Assembly: GCA_046348365.1 (NCBI GenBank)
Contig: JAXMEL010000002.1
Span: 62,001 to 126,000, forward strand
From: JAEUPI01 sp046348365
Lineage (GTDB): Bacteria > Pseudomonadota > Gammaproteobacteria > Burkholderiales > Burkholderiaceae_C
DNA length: 64,000 nt
Direction: 5' to 3'
Made by a program: the position numbers and the translations under genes. Position 1 is the first letter of the stretch. Each line of letters begins with the position of its first letter. Below, piece after piece: positions 16,509 through 26,034 of this stretch. The notes beneath the pieces were generated by a model. That model made no database searches and was not told the DNA's origin. It saw only the letters and a list, made by a program, of their open reading frames with translations.

Positions 16509-18089
16509 ATGAGAGGCACCATTCCGGCCCTGAGCCCCGAGCAAGCGGCGCGACTGGTGGCCGACGATGCCACCGTGGTGTGCGCCGGCTTCGTCGGCGC
16601 AGGCCATGCCGAGGCGGTCAGCCGGGCCATCGAGGCGCGCTTCCTCGCCGAAGGTCATCCGCGCGGCCTGACGCTGGTGTATGCCGCCGGCCAGGGCGAC
16701 CGGTTGCGCCGCGGCGTCAATCACTTCGGCCACGAGGGCCTGGTGCGGCGGGTCATCGGCGGGCACTGGATCTCGGCGCCGCGTCTGGGCGCGCTGGTGA
16801 ACGCCGACGCGATCGAGGCGTGGAACCTGCCGCAAGGCGTGATCGCGCAGCTGTTCCGTGCCATCGCCGGCGGCAAGCCGGGCGTGATCAGCGCGATCGG
16901 TCTGCACACCTTCGTCGATCCGCGGCACGACGGCGGCCGCCTGACGCCCTGCACCGCGCGCTCGACGCTGGAGCCGCGCGTGGAGTTGATGACGGTGCGC
17001 GGCCGCGAGCAGCTGTTCTACCCGTCGCTGAAGCTCGACGTGGCGCTGATCCGCGCTACCACCGCCGACGAGCGCGGCAACCTCACCACCGAGGAAGAGC
17101 CCTTCCACCAGGACCTGCTGGCCATCGCGCAGGCGGCGCGCAACAGCGGCGGCACGGTGATCGCGCAGGTCAAGCGCATCGTGCCGGCCGGCACGCTGGA
17201 CCCGAACCGCGTGCGCGTGCCCGGCGTGTTCGTCGACCACCTGGTGATCGCCGACGACCCGGCCGATCATTGGATGACCTTCGGCGAGGCGTTCAATCCG
17301 GCTTATGTGGGCCAGGGCCTGCGCGGCGCCGCGCAGGCCGCGCAGCCCGCAGCAACGCCGCTGGACCTGCGCAAGATGATCCAGCGCCAGGCCTACCTCG
17401 AACTCGCCTCGCTGCCGCACCCGGTGGTGAACTTCGGCGTCGGCATGCCGGCCGGCATCGGGGCCATCGCGCACGAGGAGGGCCACGAGGACTACATCGT
17501 GACGGTCGAGTCGGGTCCGGTGGGCGGCATCCCGGCGCAGTACCTGAGCTTCGGCGCCAGCGCCTTCCCCGAGGCGGTGATCGACCAGGCGGCGATGTTC
17601 GATTTCTACGACGGCGGCGGTCTCGACATCGCGTTCCTGGGGCTGGCCGAGTTCGATCCGCACGGCAACGTCAACGTGAGCCGCTTCGGCGAGCGCGTGG
17701 CCGGCGTGGGCGGCTTCATCAACATCACGCAATGCGCGCGCTGCGTGGTGTTCATCGGCACGCTCACCGCGGGCGGGCTGCAGGTGGCCGGCGGCGACGG
17801 GCGGCTGCGCATCGTGCAGGAGGGCCGCGTGCACAAGCTGGTGCCCACGCTGCAGCAGCTGAGCTTCAACGGCCCCTACGTGGCCTCGCTCGGCCACCGC
17901 ATCGTCTACATCACCGAGCGCGCGGTGTTCGAACTGCGCGACGGCGCATTGACGCTGACCGAGATCGCGCCGGGGCTCGACCTGCAGCGCGACGTGCTCG
18001 CGGCCTGCGGCGCGCCGGTGGCGGTCGCACCGGAGCTGAAGACCATGGACGAGCGCATCTTTCGCGACGCGCCGATGCGCGCGGGCTGA
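16509..18089 (+). CDS. Acyl-CoA:acetate/3-ketoacid CoA-transferase
   Basis: A 526-residue fused alpha-beta CoA-transferase of family I, like YdiF and propionate CoA-transferase. The N-terminal half has the CoA-binding glycine loop CAGFVGAGHAE. The C-terminal half holds the catalytic glutamate in TVESGPVGGIPAQYLSFG, which forms the glutamyl-CoA thioester. It moves CoA between short-chain acyl-CoAs and free acids; the exact substrate cannot be read from sequence. I prefer the ATG at 16509. An ATG 27 bp upstream is possible but overlaps the dyad element. Confidence 0.88.
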   Translation: MRGTIPALSPEQAARLVADDATVVCAGFVGAGHAEAVSRAIEARFLAEGHPRGLTLVYAAGQGDRLRRGVNHFGHEGLVRRVIGGHWISAPRLGALVNADAIEAWNLPQGVIAQLFRAIAGGKPGVISAIGLHTFVDPRHDGGRLTPCTARSTLEPRVELMTVRGREQLFYPSLKLDVALIRATTADERGNLTTEEEPFHQDLLAIAQAARNSGGTVIAQVKRIVPAGTLDPNRVRVPGVFVDHLVIADDPADHWMTFGEAFNPAYVGQGLRGAAQAAQPAATPLDLRKMIQRQAYLELASLPHPVVNFGVGMPAGIGAIAHEEGHEDYIVTVESGPVGGIPAQYLSFGASAFPEAVIDQAAMFDFYDGGGLDIAFLGLAEFDPHGNVNVSRFGERVAGVGGFINITQCARCVVFIGTLTAGGLQVAGGDGRLRIVQEGRVHKLVPTLQQLSFNGPYVASLGHRIVYITERAVFELRDGALTLTEIAPGLDLQRDVLAACGAPVAVAPELKTMDERIFRDAPMRAG

Positions 18090-18130
18090 GCGCCGGCGCG
18101 CCTGCCGCACCGACACGCAATGCGCCGACA

Positions 18131-19618
18131 ATGGCGGCCATGACGCGCCGAACCGCCACCGCCACGCAGACCTTCACCGACGCGCACGCCGCGCTGCGCC
18201 ATGCCACGCAGCTCTACCGCGACGCGACCAGCCGCCTGCGCAAGGCGCTGCATGCGTTCGTCGGCGGCCGCCATTTCCACACCCGGGTCAGCGAGTGCTA
18301 TCCCTGCGTGCGCGTGCGCACCGACACGGTGGCGCGCGCCGATTCGCGCCTGAGCTACGGCTTCGTGGCCGGGCCGGGCGTGTTCGAGACCACGCTGACG
18401 CGGCCCGACCTGTTCGGCGACTACTACCTCGAGCAGTTCACGCTGCTGCTGCGCAACCACCGCGTGGCGCTCGAGGTCGGGCCGGGCAGCGAGCCGATCC
18501 CGGTGCACTTCTCGCTCGCCGAAGACGAGCACCTCGAAGGCACGCTGAGCCCCGAGCGGCGGCTGCTGATGCGCGACCTGTTCGATCTGCCCGACCTGGC
18601 GGCGATGGACGACGGCATCGCCAACGGCACCTTCGAGCCGCGCGAAGGGCAGCCGTATCCGCTGGCGCTCTTCACTGCGGCGCGGGCCGACTACTCGCTG
18701 CACCGGCTGCGCCACTACACCGGCACCGCGCCCGAGCATTTCCAGAACTTCGTGCTGTTCACGAACTACCAGTTCTACATCGACGAGTTCATCCGCCTCG
18801 GCCGCGAGCAGATGGCGCTGAAGCGGGGCGACTATGCGGCCTTCGTCGAGCCGGGCAACGTGATCTCGCGCCGCGCCGGCAGCCGTGCGATGTCGGGCGA
18901 CGAGCTCGGCAAGGCGCCGCCGCGGCTGCCCCAGATGCCGGCCTACCACCTGGTGCGGCCCGATCGCAGCGGTATCACGATGATCAACATCGGCATCGGC
19001 CCGGCCAATGCCAAGACCATCACCGACCACATCGCCGTGCTGCGGCCGCATGCGTGGCTGATGCTCGGCCACTGCGCGGGCCTGCGCAACACGCAGCAGC
19101 TCGGCGACTACGTGCTCGCCCACGGCTACGTGCGCGAAGACCACGTGCTCGACGAGGAGCTGCCGCTGTGGGTGCCGATCCCGCCGCTGGCCGAAGTGCA
19201 GCTGGCGCTGGAGCAGGCGGTGGCCGACGTCACGCAGCTCAAGGGCTACGAGCTCAAGCGCATCCTGCGCACGGGCACGGTGGCTTCCACCGACAACCGC
19301 AACTGGGAACTGCTGCCGCACCCGGGCCCGGAGCGCCGCTTCAGCCAGAGCCGCGCGATCGCGCTCGACATGGAGAGCGCGACGATCGCCGCCAACGGCT
19401 TTCGCTTCCGCGTGCCCTACGGCACCTTGCTGTGCGTCAGCGACAAGCCGCTGCACGGCGAGATCAAGCTGCCGGGCATGGCCAACAAGTTCTATCGCGA
19501 GCGCGTCGACCAGCACCTGCGCATCGGCATGCGCGCCGTCGAGCTGCTGCGCAAGCTGCGGCTCGATCAGCTGCACAGCCGCAAGCTGCGCAGCTTCGCC
19601 GAGGTGGCGTTCCAGTAG
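18131..19618 (+). CDS. amn: AMP nucleosidase
   Basis: A 495-residue enzyme that hydrolyses AMP to adenine and ribose 5-phosphate, helping set adenylate levels. The C-terminal half is a nucleoside phosphorylase fold with MINIGIGPANAKTITDHIAVLRP, split as ITDHIAVLRPHAWLMLGHC, and with ALDMESATIAANGFRFRVPYGTLLCVSDKPLHGE in shorter conserved pieces. The glutamate of DMES is typical of the purine-binding site. A second in-frame ATG at 18140 is an equally good start. The gene follows the CoA-transferase after 41 bp. Confidence 0.93.
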   Translation: MAAMTRRTATATQTFTDAHAALRHATQLYRDATSRLRKALHAFVGGRHFHTRVSECYPCVRVRTDTVARADSRLSYGFVAGPGVFETTLTRPDLFGDYYLEQFTLLLRNHRVALEVGPGSEPIPVHFSLAEDEHLEGTLSPERRLLMRDLFDLPDLAAMDDGIANGTFEPREGQPYPLALFTAARADYSLHRLRHYTGTAPEHFQNFVLFTNYQFYIDEFIRLGREQMALKRGDYAAFVEPGNVISRRAGSRAMSGDELGKAPPRLPQMPAYHLVRPDRSGITMINIGIGPANAKTITDHIAVLRPHAWLMLGHCAGLRNTQQLGDYVLAHGYVREDHVLDEELPLWVPIPPLAEVQLALEQAVADVTQLKGYELKRILRTGTVASTDNRNWELLPHPGPERRFSQSRAIALDMESATIAANGFRFRVPYGTLLCVSDKPLHGEIKLPGMANKFYRERVDQHLRIGMRAVELLRKLRLDQLHSRKLRSFAEVAFQ

Positions 19619-19640
19619 CTGCGCGTGGCGGCGCTGCGCT

Positions 19641-20858
19641 TCAAGCGCGCAGCAGCGGCCGCAACGCCAGCAGCCCGAGCGCCGGGCCGATGGCCAGCCA
19701 CGGCAGCAGTTGCGCCAGATCGACGCGCTGGGCGAGCGTGGTGAAGAGCTGAATGCTGGCGATCGAGATCGCGAAGCCGATGCAGTTCGTCAGCGTCAGC
19801 ACGCTGCCTTGCGCGAGCGTCGGTGCATTGCGCGCGGTGAGCGTCGAGAACTGCGGCGAATCGCCGGCCACCGTGGCGCCCCACAGCAGCAGCCAGGCGA
19901 TGAAGATCGGCACCGGTGCCGCGAGCGCCCAAGGCGCGATCAGGCAGCACAGGCCGCTCGTGGCGAGCTGCGCCCCGGCCACGCGCGCGCTGCCCCAGCG
20001 CAGCGAGGCCCAGCCGCCGCCCACGCAGCCCAGCACGCCGGCCGCCATCACCGCGAAGGCCGCCCACGATGCGGCCGCGCCCTGCCAATGCAGGGCCACG
20101 ATCAGCGGCACGAGAACCCATAGCGAATACAGCTCCCACATGTGGCCGAAGTAGCCGAACACCGAGGCGCGCAGTCGCGCCTCGGTGACCATGGCCACCA
20201 GAGCGCGCGGCGACAGCACCATGCTGCGGCCGCTCGCGCTCGCCGGCCGCGGCGGTTCGGGCACCGCGACGATCACCAGCACGCCGGCTAAGGCCGACAA
20301 TGCCGCGACGGCGAAGAACACCAGCGACCAGTCGCCCGCCGTGCCCCAGGCCCGCAGCGCATGCGGGCTCGCGCTGCCGAGCACCAGCGCACCGATGAGC
20401 AGGCCCAGCGCGGCGCCGAGGCCGCGCGTGTACCACTGCGCCGCGATCTTCATGCCGACCGGATAGATGCCGGCGAGGAAGAACCCGCCCAGCGCGCGGC
20501 TGAGCCACAGCGCGCCGAACGAACCCGCCAACGGCACGGCGATGGCCGTGGTTGCCGCGCTCGCGAGGGCGCAGACCAGGAACACGCGGCGCGTGGAGAA
20601 CCGATCGGCGATGCCGGCCAGCGCGAACACCAGCGTGCCGACGATGAAGCCGAGCTGCACGGCCGAGGTGAGCGTGCCCAGATCGGCGGCCGCATAACCG
20701 CGCTCGCGCTGCAGATCGCCCATCACCGCATTGACGGCGAACCACGGCGACGTGCCGGCCAGCTGCGCCAAGACAATCACCGGCAGAACGCGCCGCGGTA
20801 CGGTGGCACCGTCTGGCGGTGCTGCCTCGCGAGGGCTCTTGGCGTCGGAAGGCGGCAT
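19641..20858 (-). CDS. Major facilitator superfamily transporter
   Basis: A 405-residue membrane protein with about 12 hydrophobic segments. The loop between segments 2 and 3 reads GIADRFSTRR, a form of the MFS signature G-x-x-x-D-R-x-G-R-R. There is a long cytoplasmic loop near residues 205-225 (VPEPPRPASASGR). The substrate is not evident. It converges with amn (22 bp between stops) and is divergent from the EF-G-like gene, with about 130 bp between starts. Confidence 0.85.
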   Translation of the reverse strand: MPPSDAKSPREAAPPDGATVPRRVLPVIVLAQLAGTSPWFAVNAVMGDLQRERGYAAADLGTLTSAVQLGFIVGTLVFALAGIADRFSTRRVFLVCALASAATTAIAVPLAGSFGALWLSRALGGFFLAGIYPVGMKIAAQWYTRGLGAALGLLIGALVLGSASPHALRAWGTAGDWSLVFFAVAALSALAGVLVIVAVPEPPRPASASGRSMVLSPRALVAMVTEARLRASVFGYFGHMWELYSLWVLVPLIVALHWQGAAASWAAFAVMAAGVLGCVGGGWASLRWGSARVAGAQLATSGLCCLIAPWALAAPVPIFIAWLLLWGATVAGDSPQFSTLTARNAPTLAQGSVLTLTNCIGFAISIASIQLFTTLAQRVDLAQLLPWLAIGPALGLLALRPLLRA

Positions 20859-20986
20859 GGGGCCCGCGAGGGTATCAGGGCAGCGATGCTCTTGTGCCCC
20901 GCGGGCCGATCCCTTACGCTGGATCGACCATCACCTTTCCCCCCCGGCCGCGCCGCAGCGACGGCCCCTGTCGAGGAGACATGTCC

Positions 20987-23038
20987 ATGCCAAGCCCATC
21001 GAATGCCGGCGTCGCGGCGATCCGTACCCTTGCCCTCGTGGGTCCCGCGGCCGCCGGCAAGACCAGCCTGGCCGAAGCGCTGCTGCACCGCGCCGGCATG
21101 ATCGGCGCCACCGGCAGCCTCGAACGCGGCACGACCGTCAGCGACTTCGACCCCATCGAGCGCCGCATGCAGCATTCGCTGAATGCCGCGGTGCTGCACT
21201 TGCAGCACGCCGACACGCGCATCCACTGCATCGACACCCCCGGCAGCCCCGACTGCCTGGGGCAGTCGCTGCCGGCGCTGGAAGCGGTGGAGACCGCGGT
21301 GGTCGTGATCAACGCGGCCATCGGCGTCGAGCCGATGGCGCAGCGGATGATGGAGTACGCGGCATCGCGACATCTGGACCGGCTGATCGTGGTGAACAAG
21401 ATCGACGCGCCCGAGACCAGTCTTCCTGCGGTGCTGGCGCAGATCCAGGCTGCCTTCGGCAAGGAGTGCCTGCCGCTGAACCTGCCCGACGCCGGCGCGA
21501 GCAAGGTCGTGGACTGCTTCTACAACCGCGACGGCCACAGCGACTTCGGCTCGGTCGATGCCGCACATCGCGCGCTGGTGGAGCAGGTGGTCGAGGTCGA
21601 TGCGCAGTTCGTCGAGCGCTATCTCAACGACGGCGACGTCGACGCCGCCGAGCTGCACGCCCCGCTCGAGCAGGCGCTGCGCGAGGGCCACCTGATCCCC
21701 GTGTGCTTCACCTCCGCGCGCAGCGGCGCAGGCATTGCCGAGCTGCTCGACGTGATCGTCAAGCTGCTGCCCAACCCCACCGAGAGCAACCCGCCGGACT
21801 TCCTCAACGGCGAGGGCGCGTCCGCCAAGCCGATGCAGGCATCGCCCGACCCGGCCCTGCACGTTCTGGCGCATGTGTTCAAGGTCACGGTCGATCCGTT
21901 CGTCGGCAAGATGGGCGTGTTCCGCATCCACCAGGGCACGGTCACCAAGGACAGCCTGCTCTACGTGGGCGACGGGCGCAAGCCGTTCAAGGTGAACCAC
22001 CTGTTCATGCTGCAGGGCAAGGGCCATGTGGAGGTGCCGAGCGCGGGGCCGGGCGACATCTGCGCGGTGGCCAAGGTCGACGAGCTGCACTTCGACGCCG
22101 TGCTGCACGATGCCGCCGAGGACGACCACATCCACTTGAAGCCGCTCGCCTTCCCGGTGCCGGTGCACGGCCTGGCCATCGAGCCCAAGCGCCACGGTGA
22201 CGAGCAGCGCATGTGGGAGATCCTCAACAAGCTGGTGTCGGAGGATCCGTGCCTGAAGGTCGAGCACGTGGTCTCGACCAACGAGACCATCGTCTACGGT
22301 CTCGGCGAGCTGCACCTGCGCGTGCTGCTGGAGCGGCTGCGCGAGGTCTACAAGTTCGACGTCAACACGCGGCCGCCGCGCATCGCCTACCGTGAGACGA
22401 TCACCGCCAAGGCCGAAGGCCACCACCGCCACAAGAAGCAGACCGGTGGTGCCGGCCAGTTCGGCGAGGTGTTCCTGCGCGTCGAGCCCTTGCCGCGCGG
22501 CAGCGGCTTCGAGTTCGCCGACGAGGTCAAGGGCGGCACGATCCCGGGCCAGTTCATTCCTGCGGTCGAGAAGGGCGTGCGCGAGGTGCTCGCCCATGGC
22601 GCGATCGCCGGCTATCCGGTGGTCGACGTGAAGGTCACCGTGTACGACGGCAAGCACCACTCGGTGGACAGCAAGGAGATCGCCTTCGTGACGGCAGGGC
22701 GCAAGGCCTTCATGGCGGCGATCCGCGAGGCGCGCCCGATCGTGCTCGAGCCGATCGTGCAGGTGGAGATCACCGCGCCCGACGCAGCGATGGGTGACAT
22801 CACGGGTGATCTGTCGAGCCGTCGCGGCCAGGTCAGCGGCAGCACCAACGCCGCCGGGGCCCAGATGGTGATCCAGGGCCTCGCACCGCTGTCGGAGCTG
22901 ACGGGCTACCAGTCGCGCCTGAATGCCCTCACCGCGGGCCAGGGCCGCTACACGGTGAGCCTGTCGCACTACGACCCGGTGCCGCCGGCGGTGCAGCAGC
23001 AGCTGATGGGGCAGTTCCGCGTCAAGGACGAGGACTGA
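20987..23038 (+). CDS. Elongation factor G-like GTPase (EF-G-2 type)
   Basis: A 683-residue protein with the EF-G domain order. G1 is GPAAAGKTS, G3 is DTPGSPD (residues 83-89), and G4 is NKID (137-140). Domain IV appears as QTGGAGQFGEV, and domain V ends the protein. The His that follows DTPG in classical EF-G is Ser here, as expected for an EF-G-2-type paralogue rather than the main fusA. It probably binds GTP and the ribosome, but whether it supports translocation is unknown. I chose the ATG at 20987 since GAGGAG (20973-20978) is 8 nt upstream; an ATG at 20981 is too close to it. Confidence 0.88.
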   Translation: MPSPSNAGVAAIRTLALVGPAAAGKTSLAEALLHRAGMIGATGSLERGTTVSDFDPIERRMQHSLNAAVLHLQHADTRIHCIDTPGSPDCLGQSLPALEAVETAVVVINAAIGVEPMAQRMMEYAASRHLDRLIVVNKIDAPETSLPAVLAQIQAAFGKECLPLNLPDAGASKVVDCFYNRDGHSDFGSVDAAHRALVEQVVEVDAQFVERYLNDGDVDAAELHAPLEQALREGHLIPVCFTSARSGAGIAELLDVIVKLLPNPTESNPPDFLNGEGASAKPMQASPDPALHVLAHVFKVTVDPFVGKMGVFRIHQGTVTKDSLLYVGDGRKPFKVNHLFMLQGKGHVEVPSAGPGDICAVAKVDELHFDAVLHDAAEDDHIHLKPLAFPVPVHGLAIEPKRHGDEQRMWEILNKLVSEDPCLKVEHVVSTNETIVYGLGELHLRVLLERLREVYKFDVNTRPPRIAYRETITAKAEGHHRHKKQTGGAGQFGEVFLRVEPLPRGSGFEFADEVKGGTIPGQFIPAVEKGVREVLAHGAIAGYPVVDVKVTVYDGKHHSVDSKEIAFVTAGRKAFMAAIREARPIVLEPIVQVEITAPDAAMGDITGDLSSRRGQVSGSTNAAGAQMVIQGLAPLSELTGYQSRLNALTAGQGRYTVSLSHYDPVPPAVQQQLMGQFRVKDED

Positions 23039-23040
23039 TC

Positions 23041-23068
23041 TCGGCGCGCTGCGGCGCCGGCGCGCCGA
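23041..23068. terminator. Hairpin between convergent genes
   Basis: TCGGCGCGC (23041-23049) pairs perfectly with GCGCGCCGA (23060-23068). It lies directly after the stop of the EF-G-like gene and 10 bp before the stop of the aldo/keto reductase. There is no T-run on either strand, so it is a weak or Rho-assisted terminator at best. Confidence 0.4.
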
Positions 23069-23077
23069 CCCGGCGGC

Positions 23078-23926
23078 TCAGCGCATCGCCAGCGGTTGCG
23101 CCTGCGTGGGCGCAGGGAACATGGCGTCGAGCGCCTTGCGCGTCTCCAGGTCGAGATCGATCTGGCGCACGTGCCAGTTCTCCACCAGATGCGCGAGCTT
23201 GGCAGCCTTGGGAATCGCGATCACGCCGGGCTGCGAGGCCACCCAGGCCAGCGCCAGCTGCGCCGCGCTGAGCCCGAGCGGCTGGGCCAGCGCGGTGAGT
23301 CCGCGATGGCGCGGCAAGGTGCCGCCGTCGATCGGGCAGTAGGCCATCAGCGGCATCGAGCGCCGGCGCATCCACGGCAGCACGTCGAACTCGACACCGC
23401 GCTCGCTGAGCGAGTAGTAGACCTGATTCGATGCGCACTTGGCATCGGCCGTGAGGCCCTTCAGCTCGCGCAGGTCGGCCAGCGCGAAGTTGCTGACGCC
23501 CCAATGCCGGATCCAGCCGCGGCGGCGCAGCTCGTCGAACCCGTTGAGGGTCTCGGCCAGCGCGACACCCCCGCGCCAATGCAGCAGATACAGGTCGATG
23601 TAGTCGACGTGCAGCCGGTGCAGGCTCGATTCGCAGGCGCGCAGCATGCCGGCCGTATCGGCATGGTGCGGGTAGACCTTGCTGACGATGACCAGGTGCT
23701 TGCGCGACAAGCCCGGCTGGCGCAGCGCCGCCCTGACGCCCATCCCCACCACGCGCTCGGCGCCGCCCTCGCCGTACATCTCGGCGGTGTCGATGAGTCG
23801 ATACCCGAGCTCGATGGCCTGCTGGACCAGTTCGGCCTCGCGCTCTTGCTGGCGGGCCTGCTCGCCAAGGCGCCAGGTGCCCAGCCCAAGCGTCGGCCAG
23901 CGCTCGCCGTCGGGCAGGGTCACCAT
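23078..23926 (-). CDS. Aldo/keto reductase, YeaE-like
   Basis: A 282-residue NADPH-dependent reductase with the TIM-barrel catalytic tetrad D46, Y51 (in DTAEMYGEGGAE), K83 (VSKVYP) and H116 (LLHWRG). The closest match I recognise is E. coli YeaE, a methylglyoxal reductase. The C-terminal cofactor segment is IPKAAKLAHLVEN. The ATG at 23924-23926 starts MVTLPDGERWPTLGLGTW, in register with the family; two more ATGs lie 21-24 bp upstream. Confidence 0.9.
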   Translation of the reverse strand: MVTLPDGERWPTLGLGTWRLGEQARQQEREAELVQQAIELGYRLIDTAEMYGEGGAERVVGMGVRAALRQPGLSRKHLVIVSKVYPHHADTAGMLRACESSLHRLHVDYIDLYLLHWRGGVALAETLNGFDELRRRGWIRHWGVSNFALADLRELKGLTADAKCASNQVYYSLSERGVEFDVLPWMRRRSMPLMAYCPIDGGTLPRHRGLTALAQPLGLSAAQLALAWVASQPGVIAIPKAAKLAHLVENWHVRQIDLDLETRKALDAMFPAPTQAQPLAMR

Positions 23927-24136
23927 CGATTCCGCACGGCGCGCCATCATGGGGCAGGATCGTACCGACCGGGCCCGGTCTGCTGCGGCGCGACAGCCGG
24001 GCTTCCGTGGCAAAGGCCGCAGCCTGCGCCGCCGGTGGCACCCCGGATGGGGCCTGCACCCAACAGCGGGCTCAAGCCCTCGCGACCGCCCGCCGATATG
24101 CCGAGAGCAACCCAGGCCCTGGCCAGCGAATCGACC

Positions 24137-24979
24137 ATGTCCGCCCTGCCCCACACTCCGGCCCGCAGGCTGCCCCGAGGGGCGGACGGCTGGGTGTCGG
24201 CCTGGCGGCACGCGCAGATTCCTGTGCTGGCCCGGACGGCGCAGGCGCTGGCCGAGTTGATGGAGCACCAGGAAGAAGTCGACGCCAAGCTGCTCGCGGA
24301 GACGATCGGCGGCGACCCGCTGATGTGCCTGAAGCTGCTGGCGCATGTGTCGTCGCACCGGCCGTCGAGCCGAGTCACCGACGCCGAGACGGCGACGGCC
24401 GCATTGGTGATGATGGGCATCGGCCCGTTCTTCCGCCATTTCGGCGAGCAGCCCACGGTGGAACAGGAGCTTGCCGCGCAGCCCGAGGCGCTCGAAGGCC
24501 TGCAGGCCGTGCTGCGGCGTGCGCGGCGAGCCGCGGCCTTTGCGCTCGGCTTCGCGGTGCACCGCATGGACCACGACGCGGAGGTGATTCACCAGGCCGC
24601 GCTGCTGCACGACTTCGCCGAGATGCTGCTCTGGTGCCACGAACCGCAGCTGGCGCTGGCGATCGCGCATGCCCAGCGGGCGGACTCGACGCTGCGCTCG
24701 GCCGCGGCGCAGATGTCGGTACTGGGCGTCGAGCTCGGCGACGTGCAGCAGGGCCTGATGAGGGCCTGGCGATTGCCGGAGCTGCTGGTGCGCATCAGCG
24801 ACGATCACCACGCCAACACGGCTCAGGTGCGCAACGTGCACCTGGCGATCCGCATCGCGCGCCACAGCGCGGTGGGTTGGGACAACGCGGCGCTGCCCGA
24901 CGACGTGCGCGAAATCGCCGAGCTGCTGACGCTCGGCCACGACCCGACCTGGCGCCTGCTGCGCGAGCTGGACAGCTGA
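24137..24979 (+). CDS. HDOD domain protein
   Basis: A 280-residue soluble protein with an HDOD-type helical domain, related to HD hydrolases but usually without catalytic activity. Family features are PVLARTAQALAEL, ETIGGDPLMCLKLL and, further on, HQAALLHDFAEMLLW. HDOD proteins commonly act in signalling, often tied to c-di-GMP or chemotaxis. No GGDEF or EAL domain is attached here. The ATG at 24137 is the most likely start. The reading frame is open far upstream, but only as the antisense of the reductase. It converges with the hydrolase gene (10 bp gap). Confidence 0.85.
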   Translation: MSALPHTPARRLPRGADGWVSAWRHAQIPVLARTAQALAELMEHQEEVDAKLLAETIGGDPLMCLKLLAHVSSHRPSSRVTDAETATAALVMMGIGPFFRHFGEQPTVEQELAAQPEALEGLQAVLRRARRAAAFALGFAVHRMDHDAEVIHQAALLHDFAEMLLWCHEPQLALAIAHAQRADSTLRSAAAQMSVLGVELGDVQQGLMRAWRLPELLVRISDDHHANTAQVRNVHLAIRIARHSAVGWDNAALPDDVREIAELLTLGHDPTWRLLRELDS

Positions 24980-24989
24980 CGCCGATGCG

Positions 24990-25928
24990 CTAAGCCTGCT
25001 GGTCGATGGGCTCGCGTGCGCCGGCGGCGACCGCGGTGCGCGCGATCACGTCGTCGAGCACCTGCGACTGGAATGCCAGATGCACATGGGCCACGCCGGG
25101 CACATGCCGGTTGTCGGCGCCGGGCAGCGTGGCAGTGCCCGCGGGAACCACGATGTTGTCGCAGTGGCCGAAGTAGCAGGTGAAGAGCGCGCGTTGACTT
25201 GGCGTCTCGGCGGCCTGCAGCGCAGCGAGCCAGCGGCTGTGGCGGCGCATCTGTCGTGCATTGCGGCTGAGGCCGAAGCGGGCGAGCACGGTGCCGTGAT
25301 GGGGCGTTCCGATCGTGACGATCGAATGCACGCGTTCGGCGCCCGCACAGGTGTTCATCCAGGCACGCACGGCCAGACCGCCCATGCTGTGCGCAACGAT
25401 CAACGGCTCCGGGTGGCCTGCGGCGTGCAAGCGTTGCACCGCCTGCTCGATGATCGGCACGTAGCGGTCGATCGAACCGAAGACCGGCTCCAGATTCACT
25501 GCAATGAACGGCACGCCCTCTGCCGCGAAACGCTCCATCCAAGGGTTCCACAGGCCGCGGTTGCAGACGAAGCCGTGCACCAGGAGGACGCCGCGCCTGG
25601 GCCCAGGGGCGCGGCCGATCGGCCGGTCGGGCACGGTTTCGGCCCTGAAGGGTTGGCGCCAGCCGAAGACTCGAAATCCGGTCCAGACCTCGCCCCACCA
25701 CGCGCGCAGCAATGCGCCCGGTTGCGGCCGCGGGATGCCCGGCCCCGGATCGACCCTGGCCAGCAGCATGAATTCAAATGCCAGCACCAGCGCGTGGAGA
25801 TGAACGATCGCGAGCATCATCAGCAGCACCTGCCACCCTGGCGCTCCGGCCGCCAGGGCCACCCAGGCGCCGCCGGCCGCCACCAGCAGCACGGTCACCA
25901 CCCAGATGCGCTGAAGTCGCGCCAACAT
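24990..25928 (-). CDS. Alpha/beta hydrolase, lipase-like, membrane-anchored
   Basis: A 312-residue protein with two hydrophobic segments in the first 60 residues and then an alpha/beta-hydrolase domain. Visible are the oxyanion region LLVHGFVCNRGLW, the nucleophile elbow VAHSMGG (AxSxG form), and a C-terminal His in VPGVAHVHL. It resembles the triacylglycerol lipase/PGAP1-like esterases. It may hydrolyse esters at the inner membrane; the substrate is unknown. The start ATG at 25926-25928 is divergent from the FFLEELY gene. Confidence 0.82.
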   Translation of the reverse strand: MLARLQRIWVVTVLLVAAGGAWVALAAGAPGWQVLLMMLAIVHLHALVLAFEFMLLARVDPGPGIPRPQPGALLRAWWGEVWTGFRVFGWRQPFRAETVPDRPIGRAPGPRRGVLLVHGFVCNRGLWNPWMERFAAEGVPFIAVNLEPVFGSIDRYVPIIEQAVQRLHAAGHPEPLIVAHSMGGLAVRAWMNTCAGAERVHSIVTIGTPHHGTVLARFGLSRNARQMRRHSRWLAALQAAETPSQRALFTCYFGHCDNIVVPAGTATLPGADNRHVPGVAHVHLAFQSQVLDDVIARTAVAAGAREPIDQQA

Positions 25929-26034
25929 CCGGCTAGGGCGTCGCCGCGCAGGCCGGGCGGACCGGTCCTGCCTGGGCGGCACGCATGCTGACGCACATCT
26001 GCGCAGTGTGACATCGTCGCGGTAGGCTCGCGGC

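Noticed and set aside
16472..19618. A continuous 1048-codon open frame on the plus strand covering the CoA-transferase and AMP nucleosidase
   Set aside because: Only the part from 18131 encodes a recognisable protein (Amn). The first half is Arg/Ala/Gly-rich out-of-frame translation of the CoA-transferase gene, as is common in high-GC DNA.
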